Below are positions 50,326-61,310 of a DNA stretch of 64,000 nucleotides, one piece after another. Source of the stretch: Blepharisma japonicum (lineage: Eukaryota > Ciliophora > Heterotrichea > Heterotrichida > Blepharismidae); NCBI GenBank assembly GCA_949751835.1, contig CATKHK010000027.1, positions 372,001-436,000 of the forward strand. Reading direction: 5' to 3'. The stretch's first letter is position 1. Every line of letters starts with the position of its first letter. The notes under the pieces are model-generated. The model made no database searches and was not told the DNA's origin. It saw only the letters and a list, made by a program, of their open reading frames with translations. The translations under genes were made by a program, and so were the position numbers.

Positions 50326-52797
50326 ATGGCTTGGTTACACCCACCTGCAATCGGATGCAGATTTTCTTTCTTACATTTACCATGTAGCCGATGTGGCCAC
50401 ACTGTGTGTTTATATGAAGATTCTTTGGTGTTATTTGGAGGATTTGATGGAAGAAAATGATTAAATGACGTTCATCTATTCAATACTAGCAGCATGGTCT
50501 GAACTCAACCAAGGGTTTTAGGATCAGCGCCACAGCCTCGGCAATATCACACAGCTCAAATCATAGGGCACAAAATGTATATATTTGGAGGTTACAATGG
50601 TTCAGTCTGACTCCGAGATTTGATTATCCTCGATTTCCATGAAATGCAATGAAAATATCCCAAAGTTAAAGGGGATTTACCTAATGGAAAAGAAGGTCAT
50701 GCTATGGCTTCTGTCGACAAGTATATATATCTGTTTGGAGGCTGGGACGGCTCAGCTATCGGTGACTTGCATAGACTTGACACAACAACACTGGAATGGA
50801 AGCTTATAGAAACAGTTGGAAGCAAGCCTTTTCTTTGTGGTCATACTATGACCAATGTAAAAGGACAATTATTTATTTTTGGAGGATTTGACGGCAATAA
50901 CTGGGTTAATACCCTCTATGTGATTGATCCAAATTCCTCAAAACCAGAATGGGTAACTCCTGAAGTATCAGGATCGCCAGTTACAAGAGGCTACCACTGC
51001 GCAACACTCGTTAACCGCTATATTTTAATATACGCCGGATACAACGGAAGCTACATCTTAGGGGATCTTGTTGCTTTAGACACTGAGTACTTCACCTGAA
51101 CAGTCCCAGCCTCATGTTTTGGCCATTTTCCTACAGCCAGGCACGCATTTACAATGACGCTATCAGGTTCCGAATTATACATTTTTGGAGGTTATAACGG
51201 TTCTAGAGATACCAATGAGCTCCACGTCCTAGAAACAGCCGCTTTTTCTTCTCTACATGACGATATGTGGATTGCTTATGAAATGAATTCTTGGCAGGAT
51301 GTAAAGCTTTTCTCTACAAATGGAAATATTATGATCCATTCAGTCATTATTAGAGCCAGGTGTCCTTATTTGTATAAATATATTTTGAGCGTGTACCCCG
51401 ATTTTGAAGGTTTGGTAAAGCAAAATCCGGTTTGGGTTGATATGGGGTCGATATCAGAAAAAAGCTTGACAAAGTTCTGTGAGTATTTGTATTGTGATTT
51501 GTGTGCAGACCAGATAACTCCGGATATTAGGGACGATTTACTGCTACTGGCATCAAAATATGATTTAGTGAGACTGAGAAAGCTGTGCATAAAGACTATG
51601 CATTGAAATGAACAGACTATACCCGATTCAGCACTGGCGGTTGATATGATGAAATGTAAAGAATTTGAAGATTTAAGCGACTTGACAGTTGTTGTAGAAG
51701 GCACCCAATTCAAAGTTCACAAAGTGATTATGGCTGCAAGATGCCCTTATTTCCGAGCTATGCTCAACTCTGGTATGAAAGAGTCAAGCTCCCAAGAAGT
51801 CTCGTTCCCAGATCTCTCATCCAAAGCTTTTGAGCTCATAATAGATTGGATCTACTCTGACAAATTTTCTCCACTTTTCTCAGAGCAGCCTATTTCTACT
51901 GAGCTTGGTATCAATTTATTATTCGCCGCCAACATCCTCGACTTACAAAGTTTAATGAGAATGACTGAAATTGTCCTAGAACGCTCCATAAATATAGAAA
52001 ATGTCATAGAGCTCTATGAAGTCGCATTTGCCTTAAGCGCCGTCAAGTTAAAATGTTACTGTGTAAACTTAATTCTCAGAGAATTTGACCGAGTTTCCTT
52101 AAAAAGAGAATTCGCGACCATGAATGAAGCTGCATTTAATGAAGTCAGCCAATTTTTGCCAAGAAGAATCAAGCGGCAAACAAGCTATGCAGTAGCTTCA
52201 GATTTAAGCATGATTAGGTGGGAAAAAGAAGAAGAAAAATTCGAAGAAGAAGAAAAAGAAGAGCCAGTCATGGTCTCTGGGCATCTTTTTCAAAATTTAA
52301 GAATCCCTGTCAAAGAATTTGTAGTCCGCCCTCAAAACCCTTCATCTCCTGCTAATGAGCTGCCCTCGACTAATGTTTATAACGCAATTATCTCTTCTGA
52401 CAATTTCAGAGTCCCATTCAGAGGTCGGATTATCAAAGAGCCTGAACATTTTTCTTTAAATATTATGGGCACTCGTGCAGGGGGGTTACAAAGCTCAGAA
52501 AAACTTAGCCCAAAATTCACGCAAAAATCATTATCCCCACAAAGTGTCAGAAAAAGCACAAAATCCAGTTCCACAAAGCACAGCACAATGCACAGGTTTA
52601 TCAATGAAAGCTCAGTAATAAAGCCTGAACTAATGATTAAAGGGTTTTCTACGAATAAAAACACATTTATAAGGAGGCCAGCATCGTTTGTTGACGACTC
52701 CAGTGAAGGAAAAGAAAAGATTCCGAATGTCGGCCTGCAGATCTGTAGCAGCACTAGGACGCTTGGGCCAACTGATGAGACTAAATATTGTTATTAA
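50326..52797 (+). CDS. LZTR1-like kelch and double-BTB protein, 823 aa
   Basis: ATG 50326, many TGA-encoded Trps (GRKWLNDVHLF, SMVWTQPR, GSVWLRDL, QWKYPKV), stop TAA 52795-52797. Six kelch repeats occupy about residues 10-310, each with the LFGG(F/Y/W)(D/N)G motif (VLFGGFDGRK, MYIFGGYNGS, YLFGGWDGSA, FIFGGFDGNN, LIYAGYNGSY, YIFGGYNGSR). Two BTB domains follow: about 330-430 (DVKLFSTNGNIMIHSVIIRA) and 450-560 (DLTVVVEGTQFKVHKVIMAA), the second with a BACK-like helical tail. This kelch-BTB-BTB order and length (human LZTR1, 840) match LZTR1, a CUL3 adaptor that targets RAS-family GTPases for ubiquitination. The C-terminal 170 residues are disordered. Confidence 0.9.
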
Positions 52798-52817
52798 GTA
52801 TTGTTATTAATTATTTA

Positions 52818-55800
52818 ATGGAATTAAGGATGAAGCGGGAGAGATCACCATCACATAATAGTAAAGAAATCCTCAAGGCTGCAAAAAAGCTAAAACTTAT
52901 AATTCAGCAGCGGGCGCCAGCAATTGAGCAGACTACAAATATTCTTAGAAGAGATCTCTGATCAGAAGTCATCAAGTTTCTTGATTTTCATACGTATTTT
53001 ACTATTATTCCGCTAGTTAATACTTTTTTTTATCAATTAAGTAAAGACAGTGTTGTTACTCTTGAACATTTGGAAATTGAAATTGAGCTGAGAAAAGCCA
53101 GGGTGAAGAAAAAGCATGACTGCAAAAAAGAAAACAAATATCTCAAACCTTATGTTAATTTATTGCAAAAAGCAAGAAATCTGGAAAAGCTGAGGCTTTA
53201 TATAAGAAATTCTGATTATCGACCATCGATTAGATGTGCGAATCAATATAACAGTATTTTATCAGGAATTTTTCCAAAAATGCCCTGAACGCAAAATCTG
53301 AAAGTTCTAGATTTTTCTATGAAAAACTACAATAATGTTTTATTTAAAGAGGTCTTGAATTATTTATCATCTCTTGAAGTGCTCAAACTGACTTTTTCTG
53401 CCCCTTTTCCCACAGCACTATCATATATTTTTTGCCGATTTGTCGATCCAGAAGGCTTAAAACTTAAAGCGCAAGCCAGCAATATCATTTTTTGGAACCG
53501 CTACAATGAAAAAATATGTCATCCTAATAGTGTTCCTTTTACTCCTCTAAAAGAGCTAACATTAAAATACTATTTTTCTTATAGTGCCAGTATAGCGGAA
53601 AATAATATTTTTGAAGCTTTAGACAAGAATCTTTCATTGACAAAATTTACCTTGATTTTTCCATCAACAGTAAATATTGATAATTCTTTGCAGCCGAAGT
53701 TTTCTTATAACCAGACTTTGAGGAAATTAAGGCTTTCTAATGCTTTTCAGTTTTCATATGAGTCAGCCAAAGACTTTTCTTTTTATTTATTGGGGAATAA
53801 GGCATTAAAATCATTATCTATAAGCAAATCAGTGCTTAAAGCTAAAGATGAATTTTTTACAGCTATCAGGAATAATAAAATATTAAAAAAACTAGGGCTG
53901 GAACCATATGAAGAAACGTCAGACTCAAGCTTAGATATAAATACTTTTGTAGAGCTGATGGACGCAGTTGGAGATTCCACTTTGACTTCATTTAAAGCTT
54001 CGACCTCTGCATTTATTCGAAGAAACTTAAATTTTGTTTTCCACTTTTCTGTGGAGACTGTGCCTGACCATGTACTGTATAAGCACTCAAAATATTTTAT
54101 AGAAGGCGTCCAAAGAATGCTGACTAATAATATAGGACTTAGAAAAGTGTGACTAAGCGTAGACGCAATGCCTAGAGAAAGACTTGATGAGTTTGCTGAT
54201 GTAGTTTTAAGGATTTTAAGCTCAGAGCAAAGCCAATTGGAATATTTCAACGGATTTCCACTGAAAGGGCTGATGAATGATACTATAAACACTTTGCACA
54301 TAAATCATAGATATAGATTTTTACAAAGCACCAATAAAGAATTGATTTATGATGGAGATAGTATGATCCTCACAATAATGCTCTGCAAAATAATACCTTC
54401 TTGCCGAAATCTAAGATTTATTGACACAGGGACAAAACTTCAAAGAAAAGATAATATTTTTAACCAGATAAACCCTGGGGTTATAGACATCGAGCAGATA
54501 AGACAGACAGCAAATGAAGCATATGAGTTTGGGTTTGAATTTTATTACAAAGATGTGCCAGCTATTATTGGGCTTATTTTACTTCTGACACTAAAGGGGA
54601 ATAATATGATAAGAAACCTGAATTTAAGCCACACTGACTGCAGCTGCTTATATTTAGTTATTGGAGAAATCTTAAGTGATATGCCAAACCTTGTTACGGT
54701 CATTATTGAAGGGATGGCACATATGATTCATCCAATATCGCATAAGCTTATGATTGACATACTCAGCAATTCTCCATCTCTGCATGAACTTGTAATTAAT
54801 GGAATTACTTTTAATTTGCAAGAAAATGACCAAATTTTTACATCGCTAATAAAGCATCCTTCGCTGATGAAGCTCGAAATTTCAAGGCTAAATGTTTCTT
54901 CGACAGTTTCAGCGTTTTCTAATGAAGCATCAATAGGAGATTTATTAAAAAAAACTAATTTGCAGATATTAAACCTTTCCTCAAGCAGCTTTACTCCGTT
55001 AAGCATTGAATTACTGGCAAACGGCTTAAAGTCAAATATGGCATTAAAAGAATTGATTTTGGCTGATATTAATTTAGCTATTCCAAATGAAGGACTTGCA
55101 AGCCAAACTAATGGCGGTGATTTTAACTTCTGGAGAAATAAAATTGACTGCTTATTAGCCCTATCTGATGCATTGAAAAACAATCCATACATTGAAATTG
55201 TGGACATTAGATTTAATGATATACCAAGCTCACAGCTCTCAGTACCAAATGAAATAAATCAGCTTTTTCTTGATAACTTAAAAAGACTTCTAGACAAAAA
55301 TTCAAGACTGAGGGTTTTGAATTTCATTTTCCCAATTCCTCCGAATTTCTTAATGAAATACAGTGAATTACTATTAAATTATCTTCAGTCAAGCCCAAAC
55401 TTGGAAGTCCTTAATAATTATAATATCAAATCAATGGTTTCGAATGAATTTAGTGTTTTAACAATTAAGCACTATCACTCAAACCGAGATGATTTTGACT
55501 CATTTATGGCTCCCAAGCTGTCCAGAGTACGAGAAGCTATATATTGCCACTATGCCCATTTTGGCACAATTGCTACCATTATGCCAATAGTTCTTTCGCA
55601 TATATATAAAGAAAATTCCAATAAAATAACCAAAGTTAAATTCCTGTCAAAAGAAATCCAAACCAATGTACTTTTGAATAAGAAAAAGGGAGAATCGAAC
55701 TTGGATCTTGGATTTTTATTAAAAGAAACACAACCGCCAGATGTGACATTTATATTGAACTGCTTGTCAACACATAAATTTACGCAGCATCTTGATTTCA

Positions 55801-56828
55801 CAGGCTGTGTGCTGTGCGATATTGATTTTGAAGTCCTTGGAAAGAATCTCCCATGTATGGAGTCTCTTAAGTCTATATCAATCCGTGATATAAAGCCAGC
55901 ACGAAATCCATACCTCAGCCATATTTTATCGAACACCAGCTTAACCTCACTTGAAATTTCTAAAGTAAATTTTGAGAATTTTGATATAAAAGATTTTCCT
56001 ATGAATTTAAGTTCTCATCCTTCCTTAGAAGTCTTAAAACTGACAAATTGTGATTTACTCACTAAAAACGCAATGATTAAAAAATGCGAAGACTCCAGCT
56101 TTAAAGCTGTCCTTTCTGGATTCAAAAGTAGCAAAATCACTCATCTAGATTTAAGCGGAAATGAAATTGGTGACTATGAATTAAAAAAAATTCTAAAAGC
56201 TGTAAAAATGCACCAATTTATCAGCAAGCTTGTAATCCAGCAGCACGAAATAAGAGAAAAAGATGGAATTGCTGAGCTGGCTTCTATGTTATGTGATCCT
56301 GCTCACTCTTTAAAAGAATTATCACTTTCTTCATACACATGGTCTGTATCTGATATCCAAAACGCTAAAGGGAAACTAGATTTATCATACAAGCTTCTTT
56401 CTGCTACAGACTTAATCATTCTTTCTACAATGTTAATCTGCTTGCAGCTTAAAAAAGTCCATGGGGTGGATTTATCCCACAACCCTTCTTTATTTTCAGA
56501 GCCACATGGAGTTTCAGCGTTATTAGACCTTATCAAGCATTCTCCAATTAACTCAATAAATCTCCAAGAATGCTGTTTAAATGAGCAAGAAGATAGAATT
56601 CTTCACGAGATCTTTATAGCAGCCTGCAACTCTTTAGAAACTTTATCCCTAGGCTCTCCTTTTACTGAGCAGCAATTAAACTCGATTTTATCAGCTTTGA
56701 AATCTAATCCAAAACGCCTTAAAAAAGTCAATTTTTCTCCCTGTCGTGATTCTAAGTTTAAAGCTCTTTTGACAGAATATATAGAACAGTCTGGCTCCAA
56801 TTGGATACTAAAAGGCTATAATTTATGA
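52818..56828 (+). CDS. Giant leucine-rich-repeat protein with F-box-like N terminus, 1336 aa
   Basis: A single frame from ATG 52818 through three TGA-read Trps (RRDLWSEVIKFLDF, KMPWTQNLKVL, RKVWLSVDAM) to TAA or TAG-terminated end at 56828. The N-terminal 80 residues contain LWSEVIKFLDFHTYFTIIPL, an F-box-like helix set. From residue about 140 to the end it holds irregular RNI/CC-type leucine-rich repeats, e.g. LQILNLSSSSFTPLSIELLA, NPYIEIVDIRFNDIPSSQLS, ITHLDLSGNEIGDYELKKIL and LKKVHGVDLSHNPSLFSEPH. The shape suggests a substrate-recognition subunit of an SCF ubiquitin ligase or a large scaffold. No kinase or GAP domain is attached. It starts only 20 bp after the LZTR1-like stop on the same strand. 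Confidence 0.85.
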
Positions 56829-56850
56829 CTAAAATAAAATTTAAACGTAG

Positions 56851-57957
56851 TTATGAAAACTCTTCTTTTATGTCGCCTTTAAAGGTGTCTGCTTTTATTA
56901 TGACTTTTAATATATCTTCAAGGGTAATGATCCCAAGTATTTTGGATTCTCCGAATTTTGAGGTGACTTCTGAGACGAATGCCATGTGAGTTCTGCCTTG
57001 TTGAAAGATATCTAATACTTCAAGAACTGTATTTGCTCTCCGAACAAATATTGGGTCTCTCAGCTTGACCCCTGAACTTTCAATAGTTGTGTTTTCATCA
57101 ATCCCTACAAGTCTCTTCACAAGCAAAATCCCAATAATATTATTTTTATCCTCTCCTCTATATACAGGTACCCTACTGTATCCTCTTGACATTATAGTCT
57201 TCAGCATTTGTTTAGTTAGTAATGTATCTGAGCTTAAACAATACACATTTTCCATTGGTATTATATGATTTTCAAGAGTTTCCTGCTGTATATCCATTGC
57301 ACTCAGTATAATTTGAACTTGCTCAGGGTCAAATGTATCATCTTCCGTTATATTTGTAGATGATCTTGACCCTTTAAAAGTGACTAAAGCTTTTATATCA
57401 GATTTCTTCATTTGTTTATGATTTTCAGTTCCTATAACTCTATCAAGGAGTTTTCCCAAAGCCCAGCTGATGGGGTAAAAAATCCACATCACGATTTTCA
57501 CAAGTGGGACTAAGTTAGCAGCTATAGAAAGCTGATCAGGTCCTGTGCAAAATGCTTGAGGCAAAACTTCACCGAAAATAAGTACAAAGGTTACACTTAT
57601 TAAAACAGCCAATACGCTACCAACCATCTCGTCTAGAACTATAGGCAGAGCTTCCATAGCCACTGAGTTCGCTATTAGTAATGTGACAAGGAGGAAATGG
57701 TGCTTAGATATTATTGGAAGAACTTGACGAGCTTGACTTATTTCTTTAGGGGTGCCACTGACAAGCTTAAGTTCGAGATCTAAAGGGTCAATTGACATAA
57801 GGCCAACTGTAAGGCCTGACATTGCGCCTGCAAAAAATACTAAAAAGAGAGCGACAAGAGAGTAAAAGATATAGTCTTCTCAAGGTAAAGAATGAACAAA
57901 TTCTGTGTTTGCGGACACTAAGCAAGGTAAAACTGTTAGGAATAGTTTTAATTGCAT
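56851..57957 (-). CDS. CNNM/HlyC-type membrane protein with DUF21 and CBS pair, 368 aa
   Basis: ATG 57955-57957 gives MQLKLFLTVLPCLVSANTEF, a signal peptide; one TGA is Trp (HSLPWEDYIFYS). The DUF21/CNNM transmembrane domain runs from about residue 27 to 195 (FFAGAMSGLTVGLMSIDPLD, FVLIFGEVLPQAFCTG with the family's GEVLPQ). A CBS pair spans about 215-355 (IIPMENVYCLSSDTLLTKQM, SRVPVYRGEDKNNIIGILLV, HMAFVSEVTSKFGESKILGI). The CNNM family handles magnesium transport or sensing. It lacks the C-terminal cNMP-like domain of animal CNNMs, like plant and ciliate forms. The stop lies 22 bp from the stop of the convergent LRR gene. Confidence 0.92.
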
Positions 57958-59528
57958 TATTTTTATTTTTCCTCCAGATTTTTAATGAAGAATTCAAATA
58001 ATAACAAATGGAATTTTAGCGATATTCTTAAGATAGATAATGACCTGATTTTCGTATATTAATTATAAATCATATAATCTAAAATTAATAAAGGAATAAT
58101 TTTTAAAAATATGATCAATAAGAACATTTTTTGAGGTTAAACAAGCAATTAGTGAATTATAAGAAAAGTTCTTTTTTATTATTGGATAAAGGGAAAAGTG
58201 ATCGGACTAAATTTTGGCCTTGAGCAACTTTCAAAAATTGTGAAACTTTGGAGAAAAAATTGAAGAAATAGATTCAAACAATGATATTGATTAGTGCCCT
58301 TATTTATGGGAGATTAGCGTAAGAATCCTTAAGGACTTAGTAAATAATATATTGGTAACGATCAATGCCTTGATAGCATCAATCATTATTTTATTGACTA
58401 TTACTATGAGATATATATTTGTCTTATAAAAGCTCAAAGAGAAGAGAAGGAATGATTGAATTAATATTGAAGGAGAGGCTACTGACCTAGAGAAAAAAAA
58501 GGAGAAAAGTGCTAGATGAAGGATACACTACATAGATGATCGAAAGTCAAAGAACCCAAGAGGGAAAATAGCTAAATTGGAGCAGAATTTTGAAGAAGCA
58601 TTGAATTAGAAAGGAAAGAAGAAAGGAAGCAGAAATTAAAACTGTAATTTAAGCAGAAAATAAAGAATTGAAGATGAATTTTAAGCAAAAGTTGAGGATA
58701 TTAAAAAGAAGTTGAAGCAGAAATTAAAGTAGAAAAAAGGGCAAAAATTGAAGAAGAAGCTGATAAAGCTTGAAGTAGAAATGCTAGTAAAAAGACAAGT
58801 AGTAGCTAATGGAAGGGGTGAAGAATATTACAAACTTATATATATCAATAACAATGAATAGAAACAAGTTGTGATAGGAACAATCTGAAGAAGAAGATGA
58901 AGGGATAGAAGAGAGAATGGAGGAGGGCAGGATAAAGAGGATTGAATTGGCTTCAAAAAATGTTCATACTGAGATATTGAAGGTGAGGCAAAGAATTTGA
59001 TAGAAAAGTGATTGAAAGAAGTTTCAGATGGACGGATGGATAGAAAAGCATTAATTCGTAATTAAGAGGCTCATGAAATCCTGGACAATTTAAAGAATTC
59101 TCTAAATAAAATAATAAAAGTAAATTTGTTCTAAGAAAAATTCAAAGAAATAATTGTTTGTAAATTACTATTTAAAAATTTTTAATAATCTGAATGATAT
59201 GATTTCGCTTAAGTAAAGTTACTACAAGCATTTATGATTAATTTCAAAAAATTAGAGTTTGAAATAATCATTACGACAAATAATCCAAACCATTTTCCTT
59301 CATTTTATACACACATCTTAATAATCACATCGGTAAATTTAATAAACTCTTTATTTAATATCCTCCAAAATAACCACCAAAATTCTTTTAATTATTTCTG
59401 ACAAATTTAAATCCTCCAAAAGGAACCATATAAATTAACTTCCATTCTTATTTTCTCTATCCTTAATCTCTAGAAGATTTTAAAAATCTTCTTAAAAGAA
59501 CCAGCTTTCAGTTTAAACTTTATAATAA
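57958..59528. other. Long spacer (about 1.6 kb) with a purine-rich decayed stretch
   Basis: No intact gene. From about 58200 to 59100 the plus strand is strikingly A/G-rich with GAAG/GCAGAAATTAAA-type words. Short segments in shifting frames read like coiled coil (EAEIKVEKRAKIEEEADKAW; VEDIKKKLKQKLK), interrupted by TAA/TAG. It looks like a decayed coiled-coil gene or low-complexity DNA. The flanks are plain AT-rich. Confidence 0.5.
58430..59080 (+). pseudogene. Probable decayed coiled-coil gene (purine-rich)
   Basis: Protein-like fragments rich in E, K, Q and A occur in several plus-strand frames, broken by TAA/TAG and apparent frame changes; no frame is open for more than about 30 codons. 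The composition matches the coiled-coil genes elsewhere in the window (3268-5265), but no specific parent is recognisable. Confidence 0.35.
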
Positions 59529-60471
59529 ATGAACATTTTAGTGGAAGAAATAGATAAGCCTTGCGAAACAATAGACACAAAGACATCAGAATTTTCGCCT
59601 ACTGACAAACCTCAAATCCGACTCTATCAAATATGACCAGGAAAGAACAGATTTTTCTTCAATGGACTCGTAATGATAGGGCCTTCTTCAGACACGTATA
59701 TTTGCACTTTTACCTGAACCTTTGTAATCCTTCTAGAACTTTCATTCCAATTATTCATTTCTCCTTATTTATGACTCGAGGTAACTCCTGCTCTTCCTAT
59801 CCTTTCTGGGCATCTGTTTGTGTGTTCCATCGTTTTTATGCTACTTACAGCACTCACAGACCCTGGAATCATCCCTAGGAAACACATTTTTGAGCTGACT
59901 GGTACAATTCCTGAAGTATTCAGTACTGAAGGCTCGGAAAAACGAAGATTTTGTAAAACTTGTCAAATTTATAGACCCGAGAGATGCAGCCATTGTAAGG
60001 TTTGTGATAATTGTATCGAAGTTTTTGATCATCACTGCCCTTTTGTCAGTGCTTGCATAGGAAAAAATAACTATCGATATTTTATTTGTATGGTTATTTT
60101 TCTTACTTTGCTAGGCGGAGTTGACATTTCAGGATTAATCCTTTTTTTCTGTAGAGATTTTCAAAATTCTCATAACGGAAGAGATTGTAATTTTTTATTT
60201 AGTAATTGAAGACGAATCAATATTGCTATCGCTAGCTCTTGTTATAACGGTGCCGATTATATTACTTACTCTACTTGTTATGCTGTTATGCATTTTCCAT
60301 GTAAGGATTTGTATGAGTGGAGAAACCACAAAAGAAAATTTATTAAAGCGCGAGAGAAGGGAAAGTGGTAATAGAAGTGTTATTTGTGCCACGCCTAATG
60401 CGTGGTTTAATGGAAGAATGATAATTGATGCAGACAAAGCGGGAGCTTGTAAGACCGAAAGCCTTGTTTAA
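59529..60471 (+). CDS. DHHC palmitoyltransferase (ERF2/ZDHHC9-like), 308 aa, one 16-nt intron
   Basis: ATG 59529, TGAs as Trp (RLYQIWPGKNRFFFNG, CTFTWTFVILLE, SPYLWLEVTP), 16-nt intron at 60187-60202, stop TAA 60469-60471. Four membrane helices flank the catalytic Cys-rich domain RRFCKTCQIYRPERCSHCKV followed by CDNCIEVFDHHCPFVSACIG, containing the DHHC tetrad. TM3-4 are followed by the GETTKENLLKR motif (TTxE) and NAWFNGRM. The opening 'RLYQ-W-GKNRFFFNGL-M-GP' is the ERF2/ZDHHC9/14/18 signature, a group that needs an ERF4/GOLGA7 partner in yeast and man. It attaches palmitate to cysteines of Ras-like and other proteins at Golgi or ER. Confidence 0.95.
60187..60202 (+). other. 16-nt intron (GTAATTTTTTATTTAG)
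   Basis: Removal shifts frame and joins NGRD to LIEDESILLSLALVIT, the third/fourth membrane helix region of the DHHC enzyme. The A that corresponds to position 10 of the 15-mers is at position 11, keeping the same distance from the acceptor. Confidence 0.88.
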
Positions 60472-60732
60472 GTTTAAATGAGCTTGTGAAATAACAAAAT
60501 AATTTTTAATTATATATAGATAATTGAGAACTTTTGGCTTTTAGAGATAGGGTTTATCATGATTTAAGCTTATAAAAATATTTTATATAATTAAATTAGG
60601 TCTATAATAGCCATTTTTATAAAATAATGACAAAATATATCATATCTTTATGTTCCCCTTTAATATTGCTCAGTAATTAATCAATTTCCATTTCTTTTGA
60701 GCTTATTTCACACCGCATATTAAAATTATAAA

Positions 60733-61293
60733 ATGGCACAAAAAGAGCCTTGTCCAGATCGATTCTTTGACGACTTAGGTGGAGCTTTTGCAATGGGTGG
60801 GGTCGGCGGGGCTTTATTTTACTTTATGAAAGGCTTCGTAAACTCTCCTTCAAGAGAACGCTTCAAAGGTGCAATTACAGCAGTAAAACTTAGAGCACCT
60901 GTATTAGGAGGTAGCTTTGCTGCATGGGGTGGGATATTTTCTACTTGTGACTGCTTTTTACTTTGGTACCGCCAACAAGATTCTCCATTTAATGCCATTC
61001 TATCAGGACTTGTTACAGGTGGGGCTTTGGCACTTCGTTCAGGATTTCAGATAGCATGAAGAAATGCAGTTGCTGGAGGCCTAATCTTAGCAATTATTGA
61101 AGGAGTAAACACTGGTTACACTTCATTAATGATTAGACAACAAATGCTTATGGTTAATGAAATGACCAAGTTGCAAGAAGAAAAAAGAAAAAGAACAATG
61201 CAAGGCTTACCTGATTTTACACCTGAAGAATTAAATGAAAGATATGAAGCTAGTCAAAGGAAAGCATCATTTTTCGGGAGGGCTCACAAATAA
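60733..61293 (+). CDS. TIM17: TIM17 mitochondrial inner-membrane translocase subunit, 186 aa
   Basis: The protein starts MAQKEPCPDRFFDDLGGAFA and follows TIM17 throughout: MGGVGGALFYFMKGFVNSPS, AITAVKLRAPVLGGSFAAWG, FSTCDCFLLWYRQQDSPFNA and ILSGLVTGGALALRSG. One TGA (SGFQIAWRNAVAGG) is Trp, and the fourth helix LILAIIEGVNTGYTS follows it. The GxxxG-rich helices and the Cys pair FSTCDC are typical. The C-terminal extension (about 45 residues, EEKRKRTMQGLPDFTPEELN) is charged, as in other TIM17s. TIM17 forms the protein path of the TIM23 presequence translocase. The gene converges with the CSD gene; stops are 17 bp apart. Confidence 0.95.
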
Positions 61294-61310
61294 AGTGTTT
61301 TATAATTAAC

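Noticed and set aside
60210-60358. Continuation of the DHHC gene in the original frame after the TGA at 60207 (WRRINIAIASSCYNG...)
   Set aside because: The other frame encodes the conserved FHVRICMSGETTKEN block; a 16-nt intron joins the two.
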